Below are positions 16,083 through 24,390 of a DNA stretch of 47,608 nucleotides, piece after piece. The DNA lies in NCBI GenBank assembly GCA_947063875.1, contig CAMSTY010000024.1, positions 1 through 47,608 of the forward strand, in the 5' to 3' direction. The stretch's first letter is position 1, and the number at the start of each line of letters is the position of its first letter. The translations under genes were made by a program, and so were the position numbers. The stretch is from an uncultured bacterium. GTDB taxonomy: Bacteria; Bacillota; Clostridia; Lachnospirales; Lachnospiraceae. The notes under the pieces are model-generated. The model did no database searches. It was not told the DNA's origin and saw nothing but the letters and a program-made list of their open reading frames with translations.

Positions 16083-17033
16083 CTATAATCCCTGGCCATC
16101 GTTCATCTTTGCGACAATCTTGTTCACGCTTAAAAGGAGAATCACATTGATGACTGTATTGAACAGGCCGACTGCTGTCGAGAAACTAAAGTTACCACCA
16201 ACAAGACCTTGTTTGTACACGTATGTGGAGATAATCTCTGAACTGGCAAGGTTTAAGTCTGTCTGTAGGGCATATGCTTTTTCAAAGCCGATGCTCATGA
16301 TGTTTCCTGCCTGAAGGATAAACTGGATAATCACAATGTCCTTAATGGCAGGCCACTCAACTACCCGGATCTGCTGAAGGATATTCGCTCCGTCAAGCTC
16401 GGCGGCTTCCCTCAGATCCTGGCTTGCGTTTGCCAGGGCGGCGGTGTACATAATGGATGCCCAGCCTGCTCCCTGCCAGATGCCGCTGGCGATGTAGATG
16501 GTCCTCCATGCTCCCGGCATGGCCATAAAATTAATCTGGCTGCCCAACAAAAGATTTACCGGGCCGGTTACGGAAAGGAAAATCCTTATGATACCGCAGA
16601 GGACGATGACGGAAATAAAATTGGGCAGGTAAAGTGCCAGCTGGATCTTTTTCTTGATTCCCGTTCTCTGAATCCGGTTCAGAAGAAACGCCAGGAGGAT
16701 GGGCACCGGGAATCCCCACAAAAGGCCGAAGATGCTAAGCTTTAAGGTATTGGCCAGATAGGACATAAAGTCCGGAGAGGAAAGGAATCTCTCAAAATAC
16801 TGAAACCCTACCCATTCGCTGCCCCAAATGCCCCGAAACGGGTTGTAATCCTGAAAAGCGATGAGAATGCCGCCCATGGGTATGTACTTGAAAATTAAAG
16901 TCAGCGCCAATGCCGGCATGAGGAAGATAACATACAATTCCCAGTGCTGTTTTACATACACCAGTGTATCATGAACCCTCCCTGATTTGCTGCCCTGTTT
17001 CTCTGCGGAAACGGTTGAAGAATTGGAAGCCAT
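16083..17033 (-). CDS. carbohydrate ABC transporter permease, LplB-like
   Basis: The protein has 316 residues with six predicted membrane helices. It has the typical early motif MGGILIAFQDYNPFRGIWGS of the LplB/YtcP group and an EAA loop DLREAAELDGANILQQIRVV. It is the first gene of the four-gene operon and is preceded by GGGGGA before the ATG. A promoter on the minus strand lies at 17183-17211, with an operator-like palindrome between it and the gene. Confidence 0.9.
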   Translation of the reverse strand: MASNSSTVSAEKQGSKSGRVHDTLVYVKQHWELYVIFLMPALALTLIFKYIPMGGILIAFQDYNPFRGIWGSEWVGFQYFERFLSSPDFMSYLANTLKLSIFGLLWGFPVPILLAFLLNRIQRTGIKKKIQLALYLPNFISVIVLCGIIRIFLSVTGPVNLLLGSQINFMAMPGAWRTIYIASGIWQGAGWASIMYTAALANASQDLREAAELDGANILQQIRVVEWPAIKDIVIIQFILQAGNIMSIGFEKAYALQTDLNLASSEIISTYVYKQGLVGGNFSFSTAVGLFNTVINVILLLSVNKIVAKMNDGQGL

Positions 17034-17135
17034 TGGTTCCCCCTTTCTGACATGCCTGTTTTGTTTTATTTTACGCTGCCGACTCTATTGTACACTTTTT
17101 TGCGCCGGTATTTTACAGTATCTGTTTGATGTACA

Positions 17136-17158
17136 TTTACGATTTGCGCAAACGTAAA
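17136..17158. promoter_or_regulatory. LacI-type operator palindrome
   Basis: TTTACG, one extra A, TTTGC, then GCAAACGTAAA: a 23-base inverted repeat with one inserted base and a central GC step, typical for LacI-family sites. It sits about 20-40 bases after the predicted start of the minus-strand transporter operon, where a bound repressor would block transcription. The LacI gene is adjacent. Confidence 0.6.
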
Positions 17159-17182
17159 ATATCAGTCATGCGTCTTGTATAT

Positions 17183-17211
17183 AACATACCATTATTTTTA
17201 CATTTAGTCAA
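17183..17211 (-). promoter_or_regulatory. promoter of the transporter/GH32 operon
   Basis: On the minus strand: TTGACT (17211-17206), 17 bases, TATGTT (17188-17183). The leader to the first permease would be about 140 bases and contains the palindrome at 17136-17158. Confidence 0.55.
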
Positions 17212-17297
17212 TAGCATGTTTTACATTTAAACAATTTTTTCTATCATAATTTTGCATTTTTGATTATAATGGATATAAAATCTTTACAATTTTACAT

Positions 17298-17326
17298 TTG
17301 ACATATTTTATATTGTGCGGTATGAT
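17298..17326 (+). promoter_or_regulatory. promoter of the LacI gene
   Basis: TTGACA (17298-17303), 17 bases, TATGAT (17321-17326). It is followed at 17343 by AAAGGAGAAG and the ATG at 17356. Confidence 0.75.
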
Positions 17327-17355
17327 ACATATGTGAGATTGGAAAGGAGAAGATT

Positions 17356-18423
17356 ATGGCTTCTAAAGTTACCATTCAGGATATTGCGGATGCCCTGGGG
17401 GTTTCACGTAATACGGTCTCAAAAGCAATCAATAATACAGGAGTACTGGCGGCTGCCACCAGGGATAAAGTTCTGAAAAAAGCACAGGAGATGGGATACA
17501 AGCAGTTTTCCTATTTGAATATTGCGGAAGCTGCCGGATTGCCCACTGTCCCAGAGGTAGAAGAAAAACATGAGATTGCACTGTTTCTGGGAAGCTTTGT
17601 AGGCGGTTCCCATTTTGCATCAACCATGCTTGACAAATTTCAGAAGGAGTTGTCGCAGCTGGGTTACAGCCTTATTATGTACCGGGTGACCGAGGAGGAG
17701 ATGGAGGAACTGCGGCTTCCTGTTTCATTCAGGCCGGAACAGATTGCGGGCATCGCCTGTGTTGAGGTCTTTGACCATGAGTACTGCCGGATGCTTTGCA
17801 GACTGAATCTTCCTCTGCTGTTTGTGGATTCTCCTGCCGATGGTTTTGAGGCTCCCCTGGAGGCGGACCTGCTTTATATGGACAATCGAACGGAAATCTA
17901 TCGTTTTGTCAAAGAGATGGTTCAGAGAGGAAAGAAGAGAATCGGCTTTGCAGGCCCCTATATGCATTGCCAGTCTTTTTATGAACGGTACATGAACTAC
18001 CGCAACGCCATGTACCTCATGGGACTTCCCTGCCCCGAGGAATATTGTCTCATTGAGGATAAGCACGGCCCTTCGGGAGGCGGCAGGGAGGATTACCATA
18101 AATATCTGGCCGAACATATCAGCAGGATGGAAAAGCTTCCGGATGTATTCATCTGTGCCAATGACGCGACGGCTGTTGATATGATGCAGGTACTTCATTC
18201 CCTGGATTATTCGATTCCCGGCGATGTGTATTTGTGCGGTTTTGACGACTCGCCGGAATCAAGGGTCGTGGCGCCGCCCCTTACCACGATCCATATCCAC
18301 AGCCAGGATATAGGGCTTTCTGCCGTCCAGCTGCTGATATCGCGGATCAAGGAGCCTTCCTTAAATTACCGGACCGTGTATGTGGAAACCAATTTGATTT
18401 TCAGGGAATCAACGGAGGGTTAA
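17356..18423 (+). CDS. LacI-family transcriptional regulator of the fructan locus
   Basis: The product has 355 residues. Residues 5-25 form the LacI helix-turn-helix (TIQDIADALGVSRNTVSKAI), followed by the hinge helix and a periplasmic-binding-like sensor domain with conserved ANDATAVDMMQVL and GFDDSPES segments. It is divergent from the transporter/GH32 operon, with an operator palindrome in between, so it most likely represses that operon until a sugar ligand binds. It is co-directional with the YesL gene 5 bases downstream. Confidence 0.9.
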   Translation: MASKVTIQDIADALGVSRNTVSKAINNTGVLAAATRDKVLKKAQEMGYKQFSYLNIAEAAGLPTVPEVEEKHEIALFLGSFVGGSHFASTMLDKFQKELSQLGYSLIMYRVTEEEMEELRLPVSFRPEQIAGIACVEVFDHEYCRMLCRLNLPLLFVDSPADGFEAPLEADLLYMDNRTEIYRFVKEMVQRGKKRIGFAGPYMHCQSFYERYMNYRNAMYLMGLPCPEEYCLIEDKHGPSGGGREDYHKYLAEHISRMEKLPDVFICANDATAVDMMQVLHSLDYSIPGDVYLCGFDDSPESRVVAPPLTTIHIHSQDIGLSAVQLLISRIKEPSLNYRTVYVETNLIFRESTEG

Positions 18424-18428
18424 ATCCT

Positions 18429-19055
18429 ATGAAGGGACTTTTGGAGATTGACGGGCCTGTGATGCAGCTGATCACAAAGATCGTGTATGCGGTCTGGCTG
18501 AACATCCTCTGGTTTGTCTGCTGTCTGCCTGTTTTTACCGTGGGCGTGTCCACAACCGCGCTTTTTTACGTGACCTTAAAGATTGCCAAGAATGAGGAGG
18601 GAGCCGTCACCAGGGCGTTTTTCCGCTCTTTTAAGGAGAATTTCCGCCAGGCAACCATAGTCTGGCTGATTCTTCTGGCGGTGGGGGTTCTTCTTGGGAT
18701 CGACGGATACATTTTTTACCATATGAGGTTTGAAAATGTACTGTGGATCTTGGGAACGGCTGTATTTATGGTGGCTGTTGCTGCCTATGCCATTGTATTG
18801 ATGTACATATTTCCCCTCATGGCCAGATTTGACAATACCATATGGGCCATGTTTAAAAACTCCCTGATGATCGGCATGCGGTTTCTTTTGTGTACGGTGC
18901 TGATGGCTTTGATCTATTTTGTTATGGCAGTGGTTGTGATCCGCATTTTCACTCCTGCGGTTATTTTTGGGGAGGGGTTTTGTGCGCTTTTGTGTTCCTA
19001 TCTGCTTTCTTCCATATTGGTTCTTGTGGAAGGAAATATTCCGGATGCGGATTGA
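18429..19055 (+). CDS. YesL family (DUF624) membrane protein
   Basis: The protein has 208 residues and about five hydrophobic helices. It has the DUF624 start LLEIDGPVMQLITKIVYAVWLNILWFVCCLPVFTVG and the TRAFFRSFKENFRQA loop. YesL proteins are found beside CUT1 transporters of the LplB/LplC type in Firmicutes. Their role is not settled, though membrane assistance to oligosaccharide uptake is usually suggested. It starts 5 bases after the LacI stop. Confidence 0.85.
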   Translation: MKGLLEIDGPVMQLITKIVYAVWLNILWFVCCLPVFTVGVSTTALFYVTLKIAKNEEGAVTRAFFRSFKENFRQATIVWLILLAVGVLLGIDGYIFYHMRFENVLWILGTAVFMVAVAAYAIVLMYIFPLMARFDNTIWAMFKNSLMIGMRFLLCTVLMALIYFVMAVVVIRIFTPAVIFGEGFCALLCSYLLSSILVLVEGNIPDAD

Positions 19056-19214
19056 ACGGTGGCAGAAATCCCATTGCGCCAAAAGGCAGCCTTGTGCTAT
19101 ACTATGATAGGAGCGTCAAGGAATCTTTTGCCGTTTCCTGGGGCGTGCAGCTGGCGGAACTGGATTTTCCAACGCGTTCCAGGATGCACCAAGGGAAAGA
19201 GGATAAAGGGAAAC

Positions 19215-19790
19215 ATGACAGACAAATTTGCGGTAATTGACACGGAAACAAACTGGCATGATCAGGTTATGTCCATCGGCGTGGTGGTTGCCGATTCAAA
19301 AACCAGGAAAAAGCTTGATTCGGCCTATTACATAATCGATCCGGAATACAAAGCAGGCGGGATGTATGCAAACGAGTTGAGGCTTGATGAAAAGGGAACC
19401 CGTGTTGCAGACAGGAAGACGGCCTTGAAGGAGATCCGGCAGTGGCTGAATACTTATGGGGTGGAGAAGCTTTTTGCCTATAATGCTTCTTTTGACAGGC
19501 AGCATTTGCCCGAGTATTCGGAGTACAAATGGTATGATATCATGCGTCTGGCATCCTATCGCCAATATAACAGAGCGATACCGGACTGTGCGGATTGCTA
19601 TGGGACAGGAAGGCTGAAAAGGGGATATGGCGTGGAAAGCATCTTGCAAATGCTTTGCAAAAACAGAGGGTATCGTGAGACTCACAACGCGGTTCTGGAT
19701 GCAGAGGATGAACTGGAAATTATGCAGTTGCTGGGACATGAGATAAAGGTATATGAGATTGCGCTTTTATCGGATAGGAAATTCCGGTGA
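19215..19790 (+). CDS. DEDDh-type 3'-5' exonuclease (DnaQ-like)
   Basis: The product has 191 residues, one exonuclease domain. The motifs are ExoI FAVIDTET (residues 5-12), ExoII YNASFD and ExoIII HNAVLDAEDE, which give the four acidic metal ligands and the catalytic His. This is the RNase T/DnaQ fold. The ATG at 19215 was chosen because the domain starts directly after it; the frame is open upstream but has no family sequence. It probably trims DNA or RNA ends. It stands alone, with no link to the sugar loci. Confidence 0.8.
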   Translation: MTDKFAVIDTETNWHDQVMSIGVVVADSKTRKKLDSAYYIIDPEYKAGGMYANELRLDEKGTRVADRKTALKEIRQWLNTYGVEKLFAYNASFDRQHLPEYSEYKWYDIMRLASYRQYNRAIPDCADCYGTGRLKRGYGVESILQMLCKNRGYRETHNAVLDAEDELEIMQLLGHEIKVYEIALLSDRKFR

Positions 19791-20050
19791 TGGAAACGCA
19801 TATCTTCCTAATGGGATAATAGACTTCTGCAATCAGTTTAGGAAGCCAATGGATAATGGATACCAGTATCCGAAGCAGACTCCGTCAGAGAACGATTGAT
19901 ACGATGAAGAAGTCCATGCAGCCCTCCTTGGTGCATATGTTGCAGGCTTATGAAAAGAGGAGGAACATCCTTGCGGACGAGAAATTGCAGGGTGTGTGTC
20001 AAGGGTATGAGAAAATCAGCGAAGAAATGCAGGCAGAGAGGAGGAACCGG

Positions 20051-21157
20051 ATGAAGCAGATAAGAGCAGCAGTCATTGGCTTTGGAGGTATGGGGAGTCA
20101 GTATGCAAGGATGATATACGATGGTGAGATAGAGGGGATGTGCCTGGCTGGGGTGTGCTGCCGCAACAAGAAGGGGCAGGAGATCCTGAAGCGGGAATAT
20201 CCGAAAGCTTCGCTGTATCGGGATGTGGAGGATGCTCTGGCCCATAGGGATGAATTTGACGCGGCGGTGATTGTGACACCTCATACCAGCCATGTGGAGA
20301 TCGGGCTTTCTATGGTAAAAGCAGGAAAACATATTCTGGTTGACAAGCCGGCTGGCGTCTGTGCGGGTGCTGTGAGAGGCTTGGTGCAGGCGGCAGAGGA
20401 GAATCAGGTGAGCTTTGGCATGATTTTTAATATCCGTATGAAACCTGTTTTTCAGAAAGCGAAGGATCTTCTGGAGCAGGGAGCGCTGGGGAGGATTACC
20501 CGGGTGGCCTGGATTTGCAATACCTGGTTTCGGACGCCGGCGTACCATAATTCTGCGCCCTGGAGGAGTTCCTGGGCAGGAGAAGGCGGGGGGTTGCTGA
20601 TTAACCAGAGCCAGCATTATCTGGATATCTGGCAGTGGCTTTTTGGCATGCCGGATGAGGTGCTGGCCACTCTGGATTATGGAAAATTTAATGACTTTGA
20701 CGTGGATGATAATGCGGATATCCAGTTTTTCTACCGGAACGGGATTCATGGGACTTTTATCACCTCCAGCGGAGAGAACCCGGGGGTGAACCGTCTGGAG
20801 ATATGGGGGACGAAGGGAAGGCTGGCAGTCGAAGACACCAGCCGGATGATTCTGGATGAGAATGTGATGGCAACGGATGAATTTGCAAGAAAGAATCAGG
20901 AAATTTACGGGGTGCTAAAGCACCGTAGCCGGGAGATTTTGGTGGATGTGGATGAGAGGGGATACCAGAAGCTGCTGGCGAATTTTGCAGACCATCTGCT
21001 GACAGGAACTCCTCTGGTTGCGGAGGGCAGGGAAGGACTGAAAGCGGTAGTCATCACTAATGGGGCTTATCTTTCCTCCTGGCAGGAGAGGAAGGTGGCC
21101 CTTCCTGTGGAGGAATCCGTGTTTGAGGCGGCCTTGAGGGAGCGGCAGAGGGGTTGA
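20051..21157 (+). CDS. Gfo/Idh/MocA family oxidoreductase
   Basis: The protein has 368 residues. An N-terminal Rossmann fold carries AAVIGFGGMGSQYARMI for NAD(P) binding, followed by VDKPAGVC (catalytic Lys of the family) and a C-terminal alpha/beta domain with GGGLLINQSQHYLDIWQWL. Such enzymes oxidise or reduce sugars, inositols or their derivatives. The start at 20051 has GAGGAGG 6 bases upstream. The same frame is open for 65 more codons to an ATG at 19856 that lacks a good ribosome site, and that extension contains charged helical sequence of unknown meaning. A terminator follows at 21237-21269. Confidence 0.85.
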   Translation: MKQIRAAVIGFGGMGSQYARMIYDGEIEGMCLAGVCCRNKKGQEILKREYPKASLYRDVEDALAHRDEFDAAVIVTPHTSHVEIGLSMVKAGKHILVDKPAGVCAGAVRGLVQAAEENQVSFGMIFNIRMKPVFQKAKDLLEQGALGRITRVAWICNTWFRTPAYHNSAPWRSSWAGEGGGLLINQSQHYLDIWQWLFGMPDEVLATLDYGKFNDFDVDDNADIQFFYRNGIHGTFITSSGENPGVNRLEIWGTKGRLAVEDTSRMILDENVMATDEFARKNQEIYGVLKHRSREILVDVDERGYQKLLANFADHLLTGTPLVAEGREGLKAVVITNGAYLSSWQERKVALPVEESVFEAALRERQRG

Positions 21158-21236
21158 GGCTTTCGGATTTTTTCCGATTCGCACAAGGGAAAGAGAAAAG
21201 GCGGTTATAGGCGGATTGCCTGAAAGGGTTATCGAA

Positions 21237-21269
21237 GCTGTACAGGAGATGGATTCTGTACAGCTTTTT
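21237..21269 (+). terminator. Rho-independent terminator
   Basis: GCTGTACAG pairs with CTGTACAGC around a 10-base loop, then five T. It ends the Gfo/Idh/MocA gene. Confidence 0.85.
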
Positions 21270-21632
21270 ATTTGCCGGTTATCGTGAAGCAAGGCTATTG
21301 GAGAAAAGCTTCCCGGAAAAAGGTACGCCATGAAAAGAGCTTTTCGTTACACATGCACAACCTTATGGGCCCGGCATTATGACATTGACGGTGAACAGTA
21401 GGCGCCACCCGCACAGATATCTGGAGAATGTCAGGAGATTTTTGCTTGATGGGGGGATATGATCTGTGAAAGCAGACAAAAGACTTCTGACGAAAGAAGA
21501 TGGAAAAATGTTTGATAAAAATGTATGAAATCTTGTACAATAAAAGATTGTATGTGTATTTTTGCCATATAGAAAAGAAATAAATAAGTAATAGAAAATA
21601 TTACTATCGGTAAAATGACTAATAATAATGGA
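21270..21632. other. intergenic stretch without recognised genes
   Basis: I see no supported ORF, RNA gene or element. The last 150 bases are AT-rich and lead into the LacI promoter. Confidence 0.5.
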
Positions 21633-21661
21633 TTGACATGGCTACAATTGTGTGATATGCT
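21633..21661 (+). promoter_or_regulatory. promoter of the amino-sugar operon
   Basis: TTGACA (21633-21638), 17 bases, TATGCT (21656-21661). An operator palindrome directly follows the -10 box. Confidence 0.75.
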
Positions 21662-21662
21662 A

Positions 21663-21678
21663 TAGAAAACGATTTCTA
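21663..21678 (+). promoter_or_regulatory. LacI-type operator 1 of the amino-sugar operon
   Basis: TAGAAAACGATTTCTA is a near-perfect palindrome centred on CG over the predicted start of transcription. The same motif recurs in reverse at 23527-23542. It likely binds the regulator encoded at 21692, giving autoregulation. Confidence 0.65.
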
Positions 21679-21691
21679 AACGGAGACAGGT

Positions 21692-22768
21692 ATGGCGGAG
21701 AGTAAGAAAAAGAAGGCTACCATTAAGGATGTGGCGGGGATGGCGCATGTTTCGATTGCTACGGCTTCCCGTGTGCTCAGTGGTTCCGGCTATCCAGTGA
21801 AGGCGGAGCTGAAGAGTGCGATACTGGCAGCCGCCCAGAAGCTGGATTATCGGCCCAATGTATTCGGCCAGCTGCTGAGAGGAGGGACGAATAAGCAGAT
21901 CGGAGTGGTAGTGCCTTCGATTTCCAATCCCTTTTATAATCAGTTGTTTGCCGCCGTGCAGAAGGCCTGCATAGATCAGGGGTATATGCCGATTCTGTAT
22001 TCCTCTCACAGTGACCGGAGCATGGAGCAGTATTATATAGATATGCTGATCCATTACCGGGTGGCCGGGGCTTTGCTTTCGCTTATGGGCTGGGAGGCAG
22101 GGATGCGCACAAGGCTGGAGGAGGCGGGGATACCCTGTGTCCTTTTTGATCAGCCCCATGAGGACCCGGAGGTGTCTTCCATTGATTTTGATTTTTATTC
22201 CGGAGGGAAGCTGGCGGCGGAGTATCTGATTGGAGCCGGGCACCAGGAGATCGTTTTTGCAACGGGAGCGGTTGACCGGCCCTCCCGGAAGAGGCTGCTG
22301 GCGGGGTTTCAGGCAGGGTTGGAGCTGGGAGGCTGCAGTTTTGGCGAGGAACAGCTGGTGGTGCATTGTGTCGGCAAGGGGACCGGAGCCAGTGCCATGA
22401 AGGATTATCAATGCGGACAGGAACTGGGGGAGAAGATTCTGGAGAGGCCCTACATACCGGATGCGGTATTCGCCGTCAATGACATGATGGCGATTGGGAT
22501 TATCAAGAAGCTGGAGACCAGCGGGATTCATGTGCCGGTGGATATTTCGGTATTGGGATTTGACAATGTGGAGTTCGGGGAGATGATTGTGCCGGCGCTT
22601 ACCACCATATCCCAGTCGGCCTACCGGACAGGAGAACTGGCTGCGGAGATTCTTTTTGAGAGTGTGGCAGGAGGCAGCAGGATAAAAAAGAAGCTGATGC
22701 TGGAGCCGGTGCTGGTGGAACGGGATTCGGTAAGGAGGAAACATAATAAGATAAGGAGAAATCAATGA
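21692..22768 (+). CDS. LacI-family regulator of the amino-sugar operon
   Basis: The product has 358 residues. The helix-turn-helix is at residues 8-28 (ATIKDVAGMAHVSIATASRVL). The sensor domain starts IGVVVPSISNPFYNQLFAAV near residue 68 and includes FAVNDMMAIGII and the GFDNVEFGEMIVPALTTI segment. It is the first gene of the operon and lies 0 bases from nagB. Control of its own promoter through operator 1 is inferred. The ligand is probably an amino sugar or its phosphate, given the enzymes downstream. Confidence 0.9.
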   Translation: MAESKKKKATIKDVAGMAHVSIATASRVLSGSGYPVKAELKSAILAAAQKLDYRPNVFGQLLRGGTNKQIGVVVPSISNPFYNQLFAAVQKACIDQGYMPILYSSHSDRSMEQYYIDMLIHYRVAGALLSLMGWEAGMRTRLEEAGIPCVLFDQPHEDPEVSSIDFDFYSGGKLAAEYLIGAGHQEIVFATGAVDRPSRKRLLAGFQAGLELGGCSFGEEQLVVHCVGKGTGASAMKDYQCGQELGEKILERPYIPDAVFAVNDMMAIGIIKKLETSGIHVPVDISVLGFDNVEFGEMIVPALTTISQSAYRTGELAAEILFESVAGGSRIKKKLMLEPVLVERDSVRRKHNKIRRNQ

Positions 22769-23524
22769 ATGAAAAGAGAATTGGATTTCGACAAGGTTAG
22801 GCTGAAGGTGTATGACACCAGGGAAGAGATGGGAAAGGAGGCAGCGGCAGAGGCAGCAGAATGTATGCGGCGGATGCTTGCAAAGCAGGAGGAGATCCAT
22901 TGTGTCTTTGCAGCCGCTCCGTCGCAGAATGAGTTTCTTGAGGCATTGATCCAGGAAGGAGGGATTGACTGGAGCAGAGTAAACGGATACCACATGGATG
23001 AATATGTAGGGTTTGAGATCGGACACCCATCCTCTTTTAACCGCTTTCTTTCTCATGCCATATTTGACCGTGTGCCCTTTAAGAGCGTGCATCTGATCAA
23101 CGGCGTGTCAGAGTGCTCGCAGGAGGCGGCCCGGTACGGGGCGATTCTGGAAAGGATTGACATTGACATCACTTTTATGGGGATTGGAGAGAACGGGCAT
23201 ATTGCCTTCAATGACCCGGAGGTGGCGGACTTCTGCGACCCGCAGACTGTGAAGGTTGTGGATCTGGATGAGGTTTGCCGGCTGCAGCAGGTGCATGACG
23301 GCTGTTTTCCCAGCTTGGAGGATGTGCCTGGACAGGCGTTGACAGTGACGATACCCAAGCTGGTCAGCGCCAGAGAGATTTTCTGCATCGTTCCTACGGA
23401 AAAGAAGCGGAAGGCAGTGAAAGAGGCGCTGACAGGAGAGATTCGGGAAGCCTGTCCGGCCAGTATCTTGAGAAAAACAGATCATGTACATATGTATGTG
23501 GATCAGGATTGTTACTGGGCATGA
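22769..23524 (+). CDS. nagB: glucosamine-6-phosphate deaminase
   Basis: The enzyme has 251 residues, standard for NagB. It converts glucosamine 6-phosphate to fructose 6-phosphate and ammonia. Motifs seen: GYHMDEYVG (Asp of the active site), GIGENGHIAFNDP (His of the ring-opening step; Asn at the position of E. coli Asp141, as also occurs in Firmicute NagB proteins) and TIPKL. The ATG directly follows the LacI stop. It is the last step of the route served by NagA at the end of the operon. Confidence 0.88.
   Translation: MKRELDFDKVRLKVYDTREEMGKEAAAEAAECMRRMLAKQEEIHCVFAAAPSQNEFLEALIQEGGIDWSRVNGYHMDEYVGFEIGHPSSFNRFLSHAIFDRVPFKSVHLINGVSECSQEAARYGAILERIDIDITFMGIGENGHIAFNDPEVADFCDPQTVKVVDLDEVCRLQQVHDGCFPSLEDVPGQALTVTIPKLVSAREIFCIVPTEKKRKAVKEALTGEIREACPASILRKTDHVHMYVDQDCYWA
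23468..23496 (+). promoter_or_regulatory. possible internal promoter at the end of nagB
   Basis: TTGAGA (23468-23473), 17 bases, TATGTA (23491-23496). Operator 2 lies about 25-40 bases after the predicted start. It would give separate control of the genes from 23578 on. Confidence 0.35.
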
Positions 23525-23526
23525 AA

Positions 23527-23542
23527 TAGTAAACGTTTTCTA
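23527..23542 (+). promoter_or_regulatory. LacI-type operator 2 of the amino-sugar operon
   Basis: TAGTAAACGTTTTCTA. Its reverse complement matches operator 1 at 14 of 16 positions. It lies just after the nagB stop. Confidence 0.6.
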
Positions 23543-23577
23543 TAAACAGAAAAGATTTTCCAAGGAGGAGGCGGAGC

Positions 23578-24366
23578 ATGAAAAAGCTGCACACAATCAA
23601 CTGGTATTATCTGGCAGGGACGATTCCTTTCTGTCTGGGCCTCATGGGAATGTCAATAAAGCTGGCAGGCGCGGTGTGGCAGAAGGCGCTGATTCTGGCG
23701 GCCGGATGTGCCGCCATACTTTGGATTGTCAGAAAATTCTGGTACCTGCCACGGCCGGAGGGTGAGTACGGAGAACTGGAGGCTTATGAACTGAAGCTTC
23801 CGGACCGGTTTAATGTCCGGATATATCTGTGTCCGGAGATGGATCGGTATGATTTTCTGCAGCGCGGCATCGAGATCCTGTCGCCTCTGTTCCGGCGGCG
23901 GGGAGAGGATTTTAAGATTGCTGTCAGTCCGAAACTGCTGCGGGAGCAGGGGGAAGGCCTGATGGGGATTGCTGTTATGCGGGAGATATTGCGATATCGT
24001 CAGGCAACTCAGGCCAGAATATGGCTGGGGCTGGTGATGCCGGTATTGGTTTTTGCCTGTCTGGCAGAGGGATATTTTGTATGGGAATGGAAGGAACGGC
24101 TGGGATTTCTGGCCGGGTATACCAGCTTTTTTGGCCCGGTTCTGATTGCCCTGGCAGTGATATGCTTTTTATTGATGTGGAATGGTCAGGTATCGCGTTT
24201 GGATTATCAATCGGACAAAGCCTTGAGGCAGTATTATTCCCGCGAGGAAATCGTGGAATATATCGAAAAATGGGATCAGCTGTTTGCAGGAGAGGCCCGG
24301 GAAGGGAATGCAAAGAGCAGGCAGCTGGAAGAGTTCTATATCCGGCAGCGGATCGCGCGGCTTTGA
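23578..24366 (+). CDS. membrane protein resembling an M48 peptidase without the zinc motif
   Basis: The protein has 262 residues. Two helices are at the N-terminus (about 10-50), followed by a soluble part (NVRIYLCPEMDRYDFLQRGI) and two more helices (about 146-165 and 180-202). A charged tail follows. The order resembles M48/HtpX proteins: the stretch LREQGEGLMGIAVMREILRYRQ near residues 120-141 sits where M48 enzymes have AVLAHELGHI, and SRLDYQSDKAL near 205 sits where they have SRxxExxAD. The HExxH motif is absent, so it would be inactive. The likeness is by eye only. GGAGGAGG precedes the ATG. It lies between nagB and the symporter, with operator 2 just upstream, so a role in transport or sensing of the sugar is possible. 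Confidence 0.5.
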   Translation: MKKLHTINWYYLAGTIPFCLGLMGMSIKLAGAVWQKALILAAGCAAILWIVRKFWYLPRPEGEYGELEAYELKLPDRFNVRIYLCPEMDRYDFLQRGIEILSPLFRRRGEDFKIAVSPKLLREQGEGLMGIAVMREILRYRQATQARIWLGLVMPVLVFACLAEGYFVWEWKERLGFLAGYTSFFGPVLIALAVICFLLMWNGQVSRLDYQSDKALRQYYSREEIVEYIEKWDQLFAGEAREGNAKSRQLEEFYIRQRIARL

Positions 24367-24390
24367 GGAAAGACAAGAGGAGGTAGTTAT

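Noticed and set aside
19803-19846. CTTCCTAA...TTAGGAAG inverted repeat as a terminator
   Set aside because: The loop is 26 bases and no T run follows, so it does not look like a terminator.
19838-20749. Minus-strand frame of 303 codons opposite the Gfo/Idh gene
   Set aside because: It is a shadow frame; the plus strand has clear Rossmann and catalytic motifs.
21330-21430. Possible third copy of the 62-bp repeat (GTAGGCGCC shared with sequence after copy B)
   Set aside because: Only about 10 bases agree and the TGTTTGAAAATT end is missing.
21431-23092. Minus-strand frame of 553 codons
   Set aside because: It lies opposite LacI and nagB, has no family features and no ribosome site, and is His/Pro/Gln-rich as mirror frames often are.
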